A stretch of DNA of 64,000 nucleotides, taken from Reticulascus tulasneorum (lineage: Eukaryota > Ascomycota > Sordariomycetes > Glomerellales > Reticulascaceae). Shown here one piece after another: positions 1 through 15,400 of the stretch. The stretch spans positions 1,736,001-1,800,000 of the forward strand of contig LSAX01000001.1 of assembly GCA_001557505.1 (NCBI GenBank), written 5' to 3'. Each line of letters starts with the position of its first letter. The first letter of the stretch is position 1. The notes under the pieces were generated by a model. That model saw only the letters and a program-made list of their open reading frames with translations, did no database searches and was not told the DNA's origin. Position numbers and translations under genes: made by a program.

Positions 1-2980
1 TGCTAAAAGCCGTCAATGCGCTTCTTTTGTGCTGAATTTCTTCACTACTCTCCTGCATCGGCCGCCTTTGGTATAGTTTCTGTGCTGGCGCTCTGGTTCA
101 TACCAGACGGAATCTGATGCTTCGTGCATTGTGCAGTGTGGTGGGGAGCAGTAGCCAATCACTCGCGCCTCTGATCTCGGCCTGCAGCTGTTGTGCACAC
201 ATTCTCCAGAAATAGAACGTACATACAGCTGTATGCAGCAGTTTGATGTAACGCTGCGGGTGGTTACCCCATCCGCCTGACGAGATGGTATACCGGCCGA
301 ATTGTCTGTAGTGAGGGGCGGTTCAGGCGGGCCAGGGCAGGATTGTGTTCAATGATCGCATTCGGAGCACTGGCCAGTGCTTGGCTATTATGGATGATGA
401 GATGATATAATATGATGGGCCGCTATGATCGCAAGTAAGGGGCGCGGGCGGGAGTGGACACTTGAGACGGTGACGGCCAAAAACATCCCGTACGTGCGGA
501 ATACGCTAGGCATGTAACTGGGACGAAGGTTGTTTGGTCGTTTGGACTCCGGGCAAGACCGGTTCGACTTTATGCTCCAACAGTCGTGCGCTGGGCTGCT
601 TCTGGGTCACCGGTATCGAAGCACTGGAGTTATTAGAGGCGTCAAAGTGCGCGAGAGGCGTTTTAGGATTTCCAGAAAGCCGCTCTCTTCTCCATAGGGC
701 CGTCAACCCTTCAGGTACGGATCAAGATCTCAATCATTTGCGCTAGGCCTGGGTCATGGCTTTGAATGCGTGGATATTCCAGATCCGTGGGAACGTTGAC
801 ACACTTACTCGCCGCATCATCTAACTGATATTAATAAGTGCGGCATCAGATTATGGAGCATTTGTCGGGAGCAGCACTCTGCATCTCGTGCCGCCCGGAT
901 TGTTGAGGCTACCTCCCAGTGTGCCACAGGTTGCGATTCGTCCCAAGTACTTTGTACCCGACCCATCCGCAGGTCTGTAATTTGTGCAAGGCGAAAAAAA
1001 CCTACGTGTGACACAATGGATGGGACGAAAAGCCTCAACTTGGAGGGGTGCTCTGGCGGCCCAAGCCGCGGGGAAGGAAATTACACAGCTGCAGGTGTGA
1101 AAGTGGTCGGGCGGAAGTACCCTAAGGTCTTCCCGGCCACCGCATGCCCCATATCATACCATATCATACCATGGCCTACATTCATACCAGTGGGCGATCA
1201 GTACCTTACCGTGGTGATTCGCTTGGACTTGCTTGTCAGCCAGATCCATATTTCATGCTAACAAGTCCGGAGGATCCACTTGCTCCATGATCGTTGAACG
1301 AGGTCCGATGTGTGTGAGAAATATTTCGACGGTAGTTGGATAGCGGTTTGGTGAGGGCATGGCAGTGGAGGCTCGAATCAGTGCCCGTGGTAAGCGAAAT
1401 GGCCTGGCTGGACTGTGTGAGTGAGCCACATGACTGGGCTCATCCTGCTGCAGCAGACAATGGGCCGGCATTCTGGTCTGATCTGGATTGGGGATGGGCT
1501 GGGCGTTAGCCAGTTGAATCGGTGCCAAATTGACGGAGAGGGTTCGACCTTTCGCGGCCGAAAATCGCAAATGCCTGCGCGCTCTGCAGAAGAGGTGGGG
1601 GCTGTTGGGCTGTGTGTGTAGCCCTGGAGGTGTGTGGTCATGCAGCTGCTGGCTGGGTAGTCGTTCCGTCCTGTGCAGTTGTTTGGAGACATGGCTCCTT
1701 GTTGGACCTTGCTTGCTGGGAAAGACGCCCACAGTTCTCCCAGGCCCACCTCGCCGTCTGCAAGTCGTAGGCGGCTGCAGGTGGATGCATCACAGGGTTA
1801 CGTTTTGGGAACTGCTGAAAAGATTCTCAGGAAACCTTACTGCGTCAGGACTGCCCAGCGTTCCCAAAAACACCCCACATCTGCCTGTCAGTCGACAAGG
1901 GGGATAGACCCAGGAGAAACCCAGGAGAAAACTGGCGGACCTCGCTGGCGTCTTTAGGCGGGCTTAGTGTTGCCAAGCTTCCAGGGGAGAGAAAGACAGC
2001 TAAGAAGACCGGGGCCGCTTGTGCCTGCGAATAACAGCAGACCTCCGCTGCTCTGGCCCCCCCCCCTCCCCACCCACTGCCGCGGAAGACGAAGGTGCCT
2101 GGGCCGAGCATGGGAGGAGGAGGGAAAAGAACGCCTTACCCCATTCTATTCCATCGTGTCTTTGATCTCGAAGCGGCGTTTTGGGCTTCATCCTCCTAAC
2201 GCACGTAGCTCCCTCAGCCGTTCTGCACCATAGCGGGACCCTGACGGCCGGAAGTGGATTGCCAGGTGTCTGTACGGAGTATCACCATGGTCCATTTGTC
2301 ACATGGCAAGCACACTACACCGAAGATGTGGTAGCTTCTGGGTCTGGCGTCGTCTCCCAAATCGAGAGCTCGCTCCCCCCAAGCACGAGGACAGTTGAAA
2401 CGACTTTTACGAATGCGGCGGGCAGCGAATCCAGCGCAGTGGTAATGTTTGGATGACGGGAATGGCGTCGCGGCGGAAGGACCAGTGGGGCCGGGGTGCT
2501 GGAGTGGTGATGCCTCGTACCTGACGATCGATGGCGTCCGGGATAGCTAACCTACATGTTGGACGGTCATACGTCGTAGTATGGCGCAGTCATGTCAAAG
2601 TTGGCCAGAGTCTTCCGAGACAGACGCGCTTCAGAGTGACACAGGGCTCGCAGACGTAAGATTAAGGCGTGAGCAGAAGAAAGGTGCTTCGCCGCACTGC
2701 ATGTAGGATTATGTACGTAGGTATGTAGAGCCAGCTGTATGTATGTGCGTATTTATGTATGTACATACATGGTGCGATAATAAACATCAGCATCTTAACG
2801 TGTAGTTTGGTTTAGTATGCAGGCAAGAAGGAAGAAATTAGGGGGGGGTAAGGTAAGGGGATTGATGGAGACAGCCTTGTTTGGCCAAACGCGAAGGGAA
2901 TAAGGAAGAAGGGTTAGGTGGGTTAAGGGCCTCGGATTGCAGAAGAGAAGGGCGCCATTCATCATTGATGAAAGGGCTGG

Positions 2981-3073
2981 ACAGACACACAGACACACAG
3001 ACACACAGGCACACACATCCACCAGCTACCGGCGGCTGCCCGCAGCCCACAGCCCACAGCCCACAGCCCACAG
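2981..3073. repeat. Short tandem repeats (ACACACAG)n and (CCCACAG)n
   Basis: An 8-nt ACACACAG repeat runs over 2981-3017, and about four copies of the 7-mer AGCCCAC lie at 3044-3073. Both are ordinary low-complexity tracts in the far-upstream region of the homeobox gene. Confidence 0.85.
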
Positions 3074-3436
3074 CCAGCTTGCCGGACACTGATAGCCAGC
3101 AGCTGAACCAAACCGAGGGAGCCCCATGAATGACCATCATTGGCACCTGGCACCAAGAAGGCACAGGTGGCTCCAGTAGACCACAGGGCGTTCCGGTACC
3201 GCCCTGTGCAAATTTACGGGCCACCTAGTCCTGTGCCGCGGCCCTGAAATGATGAGGTTCCACAGTGCTTGAGCCCCCCTCCCAGCACCCACCCACACCA
3301 GCACTTACACGCAATTTCCAAAGTCCCGTATCGCACAGGCCCTTGATGCCCTACAACTACAACTCTCCATGCCGCAATCCCCAACGGTGCATCGATTTGG
3401 GGGGGGATTTATGCGAAATGTGTGCTTGGATGCATA

Positions 3437-3489
3437 TCCATCCATCCATCCATCCATCCATCCATCCATCCTCCCTCCCTCCCTCCCCT
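3437..3489. repeat. (CCAT)n microsatellite followed by (CCCT)n
   Basis: About eight tandem CCAT units (3437-3471) pass directly into a CCCT tract. This marks the start of the pyrimidine-rich zone upstream of the homeobox gene. Confidence 0.9.
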
Positions 3490-4295
3490 CCCACTCACTC
3501 CACTTTCTCGCTCTCTTATAATTTCTCCCCCCTCTTCAGCAGAGTTCAGCTGCCATCTCCTCGAATGAAATCATCCATCATGATCGTCATGCCCTAACTG
3601 CATCACGACCGTCCCTCGTGTTCAGTCAATCCTCGCCGGCACCCCCTTTCATTGTACTCCTATCAAAGGCCCGGTTGGCCTTTGTTCGCATCGCCCTTGT
3701 GCCAGGCTGGGCCTCGCGCGCGAGAGGAAGATAGTGAAAAGCGCGCGAGAAAGAGACAGAAGGAGAGCGAGACGCTGACCCTTGAATGAATACAAAGCAA
3801 GTGCTAATGCCCCTCCATCCGTTGTCGCCTCCAATTCGCGAGACTTGCATTGACTCGTCACTTCAATGTCTTGCCCCCGTCCCGCCGCCATGGGCCCTGT
3901 CTTCCTCCTATCAGGCATCCCCAAGTCCGTCGTCCAGGCTATCTTCAGCCCAGGACAGGGGGAATCATAGTCCAGGCTTTTAGTGCGGCACCAGCCAGGA
4001 CATTGGCTGAGCCAGTTCGCTCCCAAGGACCAGGGGTGTTCGCCAGCGTGGGTGCGACCACACACACCAGCCCGCCACCACAGAATCCGCAGCCCGGCCC
4101 TGGCGCTGGTCTGCCCTGCTACCCTAATTCTAATCTTCCGGCCTGCCTGCCTGGGTGCATCTTACTTCTTTGAGGGAGAGAAGACGAGGCCAGATCCAGC
4201 GGAGTTGGGCAGGTCACCACATGTACTCCCTCACACGTCCGATATTTCCGCCCAGCCATGATCTCCTTCGCCCTCAAGGCTCTGCCTGCCCCAAT

Positions 4296-4320
4296 CCCTC
4301 CCCTCCCCCCCCTCCCCCCC
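4296..4320 (-). other. C-tract run; G-quadruplex-capable on the minus strand
   Basis: Four C-tracts of three or more, separated by single T residues, lie about 700 bp upstream of the homeobox start codon. The complementary strand meets the standard four-G-tract pattern. Folding is inferred only from this pattern. Confidence 0.55.
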
Positions 4321-5003
4321 TTGGTGCGTGCCCTGCTGCCCCCCTGCCGCCACACCCCAGCGCCTACCTCCACTTACACCCACGTCGTCCTCTCTCACAC
4401 ACACTCAGACACGTCCGTGATGAGTCCTTCACTCTACATCGACTAACTACTGAGTACATCTTCTACCTCTCACCCCCCCTAGTCTCCTCGCTCACGCTTT
4501 TCACACTCCTCCCGTTGCTTTTTGCTGTCCATCAACAAGACTAGGTCCTCGTCTAGACTCAGATCTTGTACTTGAGCCCGAACCCTTGAGAAGAGTTTGA
4601 CTGACATTTGTCTCACTCCAACACAAACATCCTGCCGCCGCCCTCACCCTCCCCAGGCCCCCTCGCTCCCGTCTTAAAGTGGTCAAGTTCCCCTCGATCT
4701 AACCCACTGGTTCCGCTCCTCCATCAAACAAACCCATACTCTCGTTCCCAACCCTCGTCCTTCATAATACCTGGCTCTCGTCCATCTGACCTTCAGTCAT
4801 TCTTTCACTCTTCTGCTCAGTTGGCCTCCACGGACGAACCCTGGACCCGTCGCCCCTGTATCCACCATCTATATATCATATAATCACCTCGTATCCATGG
4901 TTCTTGCAAGCCTCGCAACTTATTCGCCATAGCACCTAACCCAAAGCCTGCTGCTTGCTGTTTTGTTCTTGCTTCTCCCGCTCACTGGACGACTTGAACA
5001 TCG

Positions 5004-6949
5004 ATGTCTGCATCTGGGACTCAGATGATGGCCATGGAGTACTTCCAGAACTACCCAATGTATCAGTATGGGACATACGGCGGCCCGTTTCACTCCTCGC
5101 CGGGTCTGCCTCCATATGCCCAAGGCAATAATGCCGTGCTGGCTCGCCAAGCCATGCTGCAACAGTCAAACACAGGAAAGACAACAGAGTCGAAACCGAG
5201 GCTAGCAAAGGACGAGGTTGAGCAACTTGAGGCAGAGTTTCAGAAGAACCCCAAACCGAATAGCAGTCTTAAGAAAGGACTAGCGGAGCAGATGCGAGTG
5301 GACATTGCCAGAATAAATGTACTGGTCCATATCCGTACCTCTCCATGAATATGCTGCTAACCCATCCACAGAACTGGTTCCAGAACAGACGGGCAAAGGC
5401 AAAGCAGGAGAGACGGACAATGGAAAGTGAAGCCCGCCGGAAGTCGGAGCAGTCTAATGAATCAACCGGCCAAGACGCAGTCAAAGAATACTACTCACTC
5501 AATAACCATCACGATGATCTCCGGCCTTCTACAGCACCATTCCCGTCTCTCGATGCGCCGGTCAATCCGCTCCTGCCCTACCAGGAGTCAACAACCGAAG
5601 CATTGGACTCTCTGCACCGGACAGCGGAAACCAGCCAGAACACCACTTCTGACGACGACGACGAATCCGAGTACGCTTCCCCTGGTTCGACTCGCTTCCA
5701 CGGCCAAGAGCAGACGTTCAGCTACGCACTCCCAGAAAGCAGCTACTTCCAAGATCAGTCAACCTGCGAGTATCCGTCAGTCATGGCTGGTCAAACGATG
5801 AATCAACAGGTGTCCAACCACCTCACTCTCTCTATCCCCGACAATTTCTCCACGATTCAGGAATCTGGGAGTACCGCTTCGTTTGCAGCATTCCAGAGCA
5901 TGGGGAGGACTGACGGCTTGGACACGCCAATGCGGTTGCCGTCCCAGTACCTGCCACAAGACCCCATGCATTCGCTCAAGATCGAGGCCGAGGAGGAACA
6001 CATGCAGGAGCCGAGTGTTGTGAAGTTTGAGCACTTCTCGCCAGAGTCCATGACCCACTCGCCACCACCAGCGGCAGCCACTCCGGACCTCCGGTTCAAA
6101 TCGCCCTCGGCGATCGACATTGCCAGTCGGCGAAACACGAAGCGACCGGCGGCGCTTGGAGTTAATTCGACGAGAAGCGTATCGTACCACTCAGCCCCGA
6201 AGACCGGCATTGAGATGTCAAGGCGACCAGAAGCTCCTAGCCCCATGCGCCGCGTTGCATCCGCCACCGGCAGCATGCCAAGGGGCATTCACAAGCCCAT
6301 GAGCGCGACTCCCCGGTCGCCTCTTTATTTCGAACGAAACCAAGAGAGCCTGTTGCGACTCGCATCGCAGTCCCCAATTGTACCAGGGTCCCGCGGATCC
6401 ATCGCGCCTCCAACCCCGAACACACCACTTGCGGCGAATCAACAGGTTGCTCGAGAAACCACCGCATCTTCGACCTGCTCCGAGGAAGACAAGATTTATA
6501 CGTTCCAATCAGGAATACAGGGAAACCATTTCACTATGGATCCAACCATGAGAACACCGCCCGCGACGCCAGGTCTGATGCAGAACTTCGCCGAGGCTAT
6601 GTTCCCAAACACACATCTGCACACGGGCTTCGAGTACAACGTCTCGGACGAGCCTCTTGTCACGCCCGGCCTGGGCAGCTTCGACAGCAATGACTTCCCG
6701 GCGATGCCACATTCAATCCCCAGCTACGTCGCGCACAGCTGCGCCAGCCAGCCAGCAACACCATCCTATCCGCCCACCACCATGGGGCCGGCGTTCTTCC
6801 CCTCGTTTTCGGGAAGCAACCCCGAGTACAACTGGTCCGACATGTCAGAGATGTCTGCCAAATCGTCGCCGGGCCAGCCTAAATCACGCCAGTTCCAATT
6901 CACGAACATGACACCGCAGGATTTCAACGCCGAGTCGCTGCTGAGATAA
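5004..6949 (+). CDS. Homeobox transcription factor
   Basis: Two exons, 5004..5318 and 5372..6949, give 630 aa. The 53-nt intron has a GCTAAC branch site and falls inside recognition helix 3 of the homeodomain. The homeodomain covers about residues 64-122 and contains the diagnostic WFQNRR motif (W107 to R112), as in DNA-contacting helix 3. The N-terminal 60 residues are rich in Tyr, Gln, Gly and Pro. The 500-residue C-terminal part is Ser/Pro/Thr-rich with an acidic patch (DDDDE near residue 200), typical of a low-complexity activation region. Related fungal homeobox proteins regulate conidiation and other development; that role is family knowledge, not seen here. The ATG at 5004 was chosen; in-frame ATGs at residues 8, 9 and 11 are alternatives. 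I do not assign a specific hbx orthologue. Confidence 0.93.
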
Positions 6950-9373
6950 CGGCGTTGTATATACGTCGAATTCGCACATTTTCTACGCAACTAGAGCAAA
7001 AAAGCCTTGATTTTCAGCCAATCTAAATTTGGTGCTCAACCGCAATTTGAGCCTTGTACAACAACAAACCTTCCGAGCCTTGCGTTATTTTGCAGGCGAG
7101 ACCTGACAGCTATCGTCGTTTTGGTTGAACTGTCTACCCCCCCCCCCCAAAAAAAAAGCACGGAGTTGCCCGATCGGGATGTTCCGTTTCACTTAATAAG
7201 CAACAATTCTCACACCAACGCAAAGAGGTAGCACACAACTCTTATCACAACGCACGCAACCTCACTTAATGTAATGAACTATATATGGATAATGTCTGGA
7301 TGGCGACGGCGCTTTGGGAATGGAGGGGAACAAAGAGAAATACCCAGCGGATTGGAGATACAGGACAACAACGAAGGGACACCTGGTTGGAGGGCATTTT
7401 CCGTTTTGGGGGCTTATCACAGCACAGCCAGTATCCGAATTGGTGGGCGGGCATTTTAGGAGGATCGTTCGAGGTAGTGTGCTACGTCGAAGGTGGATAG
7501 ATCTCCAAGTTTGTCTGGAGCGATGCATATGGCTTTGAAGTGGATAATCGCCAAGATAAAGAAGACAGACACATAAAATATGAACATGTCCAAACTACCT
7601 ACTATACGTACCTACAGTACCTTGCCTTTGATGAAGTCCAAAATAAATTGGGGTGCTTACCTAAGGTGTCTCCAAAAGGTGTGTGCCTTAAAAGGACGAC
7701 GAACTGGAGGCCTGACGGTCTCTCCCTGTGGCTGGCCCCAAGTATTCAAATGACATGACAATTTCCAAAGAGGCAAGCTTCTCAGTGCCTAACACTACTT
7801 CTCGCTCTCGTGTGTCGCTGACTTGTGGTCATCGCAGCCATGACTGAAACCCAGCTTTCTCGTCCCAGGATCGGTAGATACCAACAATATGCGTGCATGG
7901 CTAAGCAACTGCATCATTGCCCAGACCCTGCGCAACTCGTCCTTCGACCATGAATAACACTATCAGCTTTTCTGTCATGGTTTGCCTACCTTATGGAGAT
8001 AACTTCCAACAGATGCGCATCCTCCAACTCATTCATTCTCTTGAGGCATGCAGCAGGAGAAGAGCCCCCGAGCGACCTTCTAAAGGATTTGTGGGGTAGG
8101 GGAACCATCTGCGCAGAAATACTCCGCTCTTCAACGCCCATTCCATGCATTCCGTCCGTCCCATGTTCTCCCCACTCGCGCTGCGACCAGACCATGCCTT
8201 GGTACTGAGCACCATGTGGCCGCGTGTGGGGTCGGATCCCAAGCACGGCATTTAAAGGTGAAAGCCACTGCAACCCTCCTTCGCCGCGTCCCGTGGACTC
8301 AAGCACTGTGGATTGCGTAATTCACACTATATAATCTTAGATTTCGTCTGGTAGTAGATGCGTCAGGTTTCTGCCGGTCCTAGTGGAGGAAGAAAAGAAC
8401 AAAAAGTATTTCATGATACGTTGCATCAAGGATGAGCAAACTGAAGATCTCACAAGCCAACGGCCTTGGGGTTAGCAACCAGCCGCCTATTATTAAAAAG
8501 AACGACTATGAATCACTTTGGCTACACAACCAGATTACTCCAGAGAAACATATTTAAAATCCAGGAGGGCGTATGTTGTATTTAATATACCTTTACGGTC
8601 CCGAGCTCTATCTCCCCGCCTCTCGTTTCAACCTTCTAGGCATGACTAGATGAAGCGAACAATAACCTGCGAGGTTTCCAGCAGCTTTACTTATCAGGCG
8701 GGCGCAGACACAGAGCGCACTTCTGCCTCCTCGTGGGTGCCGTGTGGGAGGAGCTCAATCTGTCGCGCAGTTGCAGTGGCGTTCCCGGTGTACACTTAGT
8801 GGGCTGATGCCATACCATGCATACTGCTTGTTACGAACTGCGTGAAGACTGATGGTCACACCGGACATATGCGGAGTTACTTATGACGCTAGGTATAATA
8901 TAATATATGTGATGATTGTTGATTCTATCGACACACTACAGGTGCGACGTCTAGCTAAGGTAGTTATGTGTATAGTCCAGCACGTGACTACGTAGTATCT
9001 GACTGCAGCGCTCGGTTACAACCTGCATCTATTAGCACCATCCATAACGAGCACCGCTTTGGATCTCGCCTGTTAAAATTCGCAGTAGAATACTTGCTTC
9101 TCATATAATTTACCTGCTATTTTTCTTGTACCCCGCAGAGGCTCCCTCTTGCTTGTTCAATCTTCAGCTTCCATGGGATCAACAAACTCGGAAGGTTTCT
9201 GAACTGCGCCAGAGCAGGTAGGTCCAATTCCGATGGGACTGTTGGACAGGAGGGCTTGATTTGGTTGCTGCACTGTGTAATGACAAGTTGAAGCCAAGCC
9301 TCGCTGTCGTTTGCGATCGTTTCCCGGGAGGCAGAGCTTTGGCCGGAAACTACTGTGATGAAGCTTATGAGTG
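6950..9373. other. Intergenic region, homeobox gene to esterase gene
   Basis: This 2.4-kb stretch has no supportable gene. It should hold the homeobox 3' UTR, including a C12-A9 homopolymer junction at 7137-7157, and then the esterase promoter. A CACGTG E-box lies at 8981. Sequence around 8500-9100 is comparatively AT-rich. Confidence 0.6.
8981..8986. promoter_or_regulatory. CACGTG E-box upstream of the esterase gene
   Basis: The site reads GTCACGTG on the minus strand, matching the RTCACGTG core bound by Cbf1-type bHLH proteins. It lies about 390 bp before the esterase start. Function is inferred from the motif alone. Confidence 0.35.
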
Positions 9374-11527
<2,154 letters not shown>

Positions 11528-12401
11528 GGGATGGGCAACGGCGTGAGGGACCGGTTGCCGTTAAGTGATGGCCTACGTACTTGGTTGCTGGGCTTTGGCA
11601 GCCGGTGGAAAAGTATTGGAAGATTTATGCAAGATGTCAGGCTTATTGTCATGGCTTAGCGGTATATACTCATAGGCACAATCTGAGAGTGAGTCCCTAC
11701 TTAGTTCCATCAAGGAAGTCAGTCCCTCGGATGGCCTGGCCAGCCAATGCCGCTGCTACAGTCCCGTGTCTCACTACTTATAACCTTCCAGTCTGCCAGG
11801 ATGCGGCATACTATTAAATATTAGTGTAAGGTGATCATCCACCCAGCCAGGCTTCAAAATCGCTGGCCAAGGGGAGTTTCTGGCTCTTAAAGCAGGCTCA
11901 GGAAACAAAATCAAAGATCATCTCACGAGTCAGGTTGTCCTGCGGCGAAACTGGGAGACTGAAGCCCGAGGGACATGCAAGCCCTGGATTATTACATTGT
12001 ACACTATAATACGACATAGGTATCTTCTCCGTCATGGTCGTGTACTCCCTTCCCACACATATGTTGCCTAGTCGTCGTCATGGTCTTCGTGATAACTCAA
12101 CCATTTCATACCACCACCGACCCTTTCCGTACCGCCCGAACTCACCTCGGCCCATGCCAAGATGAATAAGAATGCGGCCGCTGACGGAGGGAAAGAAAAA
12201 AATAACTCCGAACGCGTCGCTGATGCAATTTCTTGTGATCCGGGATATCAAGATTCCACCGTGTATGTAGGAACCGCCCAAGAAAAGAAGAAGAAGGTAA
12301 TGCCTCTCAACGAAGACTGAGTGTTGAGGCCACCCTTCTCCTACGAAACAAAGAAAATAATAGGAAGTACAGAGCTGAGGGCAAAGAATGCCAAATCTTA
12401 T
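11528..12401. other. Convergent intergenic region, esterase and SSK2 3' ends
   Basis: The region holds the two 3' UTRs. Short open frames here have no recognisable domain. I see nothing else. Confidence 0.6.
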
Positions 12402-15400
12402 TCAGTAGAAACCCTCGCTGGCGTTGTTCATCCTCATGCCGGAGGCAGACATTTCAACCGGTGTCGACTGTGCTGAACTGCTAGTATCGCTAGGCGTCGC
12501 TGGCTCTACGACCTGGCTCCTAATCGTCATGATCCACTCATGTTGAAGCAGCTCGACAGCCGACGCCCGCTTCTTGGGATCCCGAAGGAAACATTTCTTA
12601 AGGAAATCGATGCCCTGAGGGCTGATTTGATCGGGGGATGGCAGCTGTGGCGGGTTCCCCTGAGCGATGTTGTACATGATTGCCCATTCGTTGTCGAGGC
12701 TGGCCCATGGTCTTCTACCAGTGGCCATTTCCAAAATCACGCAACCGAGGGACCAAACATCTACGGCACCGGCTCTGCCCGGATTCTCGCCCTTGATGAC
12801 TTCGGGCGACATATACATAGGTGTTCCCGTCATGGATTTGTTGGGCTTAGTTGAGGTGAGGTCTTGCACTAGAGTTTTACCTTGCCGTGCAATGACCTTG
12901 GCGGCACCAAAGTCGACATACTTGATAATGCCGTTGTGGTCGAGAAGAATGTCTGGTACACAGGTTAGCTTCTGCGCCCTCCAAGATCCGATCAGTTGCT
13001 TGGACTTACTTTCTGGCTTGATATCGCGGTGGGCGATGCCGCTTTCGTGGAGGTACGCAAGGCCTTCCAGAAGCTGCAAAGCATATACCATGATAACCTG
13101 CTCATCCTCGATACGGCCATGCTCCAACAAGTTCGCCAGGGACCCACCAGAGCAAAACTCCATGAAGATGTAAACTCTGTCTCGGTGGACTTCAATGCCG
13201 TAATACGATACAACGTTTGGATGATCCAAAACTTCTAGAACGCCCATCTCGTCTTTGATCTGCTCGGCAATGGTGGGAATCAACTTTGGATCTTGCAAGC
13301 GGATCTCCTTGACGGCCATGAGATGACCCGAATCGAGGTTCATAGCGGCGTAGACGTTTCCGAACGTGCCGCCACCAACGAAATGGCCTTGTTGCCAACG
13401 CATGGTGACATTTGTAGCCGAGGATGAGAGATACGCTAGCGAGCGATCCACCTCATTATTTGCTTCGAGGACTCGTCCGAGTGCTTGTCTCTCGGCCTCT
13501 TTCGATCGCCGGATCTCGTCAACTTTGTCGAGTTCTTCCAGTCGATGTTCAGTAATGGATTCGGACGCCTTCTCGTCATCGAGCATCCGGTTCTTGTCCA
13601 GCCTTTTGAATTGACCAAGGAGAGCCTCAATGCGCTCCTTCTCAGCCTGGGCAGCCAGGTTCGATCTTGCTCCCATGATATCGAAATGAGAAATAAGCAG
13701 AGACATGCAGCCGGCGACTTTGGCGCGTAGTTTTGCATACTCATCCTCGCCCAAGGCAAGGATATGTCTTCCCCTAGTCATCCCCATTGAAAACTCAAGC
13801 GCCAGAACTGCCCACCGGAAAGTTTTTCGATCTGATGCGATGCAGTCGTCGCAAATGAAACTAACCCAGTCCAACGCGAGCTTTGTCAGCTTCAAATTGT
13901 TCATTTGCCTTCTGTTGCTATCCATATACAGCAGCGAGCGCTGACCGAACTCGGTGGCGTAGACGAAGCAAGTCTGGATGAGCTCTTGACACTCTTTCCC
14001 TATAGTCTGTTTGCGGATCGTCTCGACACTGTCCATGAAAGTGTTTGATAGCTTGTATGCCACTCTCCGGATTTCCATCAATCTCGAATTGACTTTGTGT
14101 AGGTTGGACCTTTGCTCAACGACCAAGTCAACATGCATATCAACGGCATCGACGAATGCCTTCCTGGCATTTATGAGCCGGTCCTGTGCGCCAGCAGCAA
14201 TAAGTCTGACGTGGCCCTTTTTCAGGTCGATATTACGCTCGCGAATCGACAGAGAGACACTTTCGCCAAACCAGTGAGGTGGGTTTTCTGGACGGAGGAT
14301 GAGCAGGTACGGATCGCTAGCATCCTCGATGAAAGGTTCATGAGCGGTGATGCCCAGTATGGCTTGGATGTCGTCATGGCGGTCAGCAAGCGACGAAGAT
14401 GCAAAGATAAAGATGCCTTCTTGCTCGTAAATGTTCGTGAAAACTTGGAAATGGCCAGAAAGAATGAGTCTATCATAGAATTCCTGGAGCTTTTCAGGTG
14501 CAAAGGAAATGCTGAAGTCGGATGCGTTCTCGTAGTTGTCGCTCAGCATCCTGGAGAATCGTTGTAGCATTCTCTGTCGTACTCGGACAGAGTCTAGACA
14601 TTGCTTGTATCTTTTGCTCATGTCCGCTGCGCTCTCCTTGGGTTTGACCTGCAACTCTTTTTCGAACGTGACACTCAGTCGGTTCAGGGCTTTGAAGGTG
14701 AGCGAACTGAATTGCTCGGCTACCTCGACATCACCGCCCTGAAGATGACTCCCTATCTCGTTGGCGAAGTCCCACTCTTGAAACAGCAGCTCAGCCTCCT
14801 TGAACGTGTTTTTGTTGCCGCTGAGCTTCCAGTTTAACAATTTGAAGTAGTATTTGAGCGCATCGAGCACAACCAGGTCGAAAGACTCATCGATGAGGGC
14901 CGGCAGGTCCCATCCCGGTTCGGGTTGGGCGATTGTCAGGTACTCCAGTTTGATCCTGATGGCCAGCTTCAGAAGGAGCTGGAACTGAGATATCATCTGG
15001 TCCTGCATCATGGGGTTCTGCTGTGCAGATTCCTTGACCTTCTTCGCATAGGCAAGTCGCATTCTGATGATTTCCTCAACCAGCCGGGAAGGGAAGCTAA
15101 TCAGAGTGAGAAGTTCCTCGATATATGGAGGAAGATGCCGCTTTTGGAAAGCGGCAAAGTTCCTGATGAGGGTGTCTTTCGACTTGTTTATGACCGTGGA
15201 TATACCAACAAGCATACCCTTTTGCAAATCCTTCCTCTTCTCGTCATCTTCGTCTTCATCGTACAGCGATCTCAGCCCATCCTCTTTCATCAACCGGTCG
15301 AGAAAAGAGGTTTCATCAGTTATACCATTTCCAACGGGAGAGCGCTGCTTCGTTCGAGAGAAATCCAGCTCCTCGTTGCCCACCCATTTTTTGAGAATCG

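Larger units (their letters stand above)
1..5003. other. Gene-poor upstream region of the homeobox gene
   Basis: I see no supportable gene here. The open frames are short, overlap on both strands and carry no recognisable domain. The first 2.7 kb is mixed sequence with a tandem pair of a 10-mer (atatcatacc, 1151-1170). From about 2.7 kb on there are simple repeats. From about 3.4 kb to the start codon the + strand is strongly pyrimidine-rich, as expected of a fungal promoter and long 5' leader for the downstream transcription factor gene. A 5' UTR intron is possible but cannot be placed without transcripts. Confidence 0.6.

Noticed and set aside
1253..1732. 159-codon open frame near the left edge
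   Set aside because: It overlaps several other frames on both strands, is His/Pro/Ser-rich without a domain, and has no transcript logic with neighbours.
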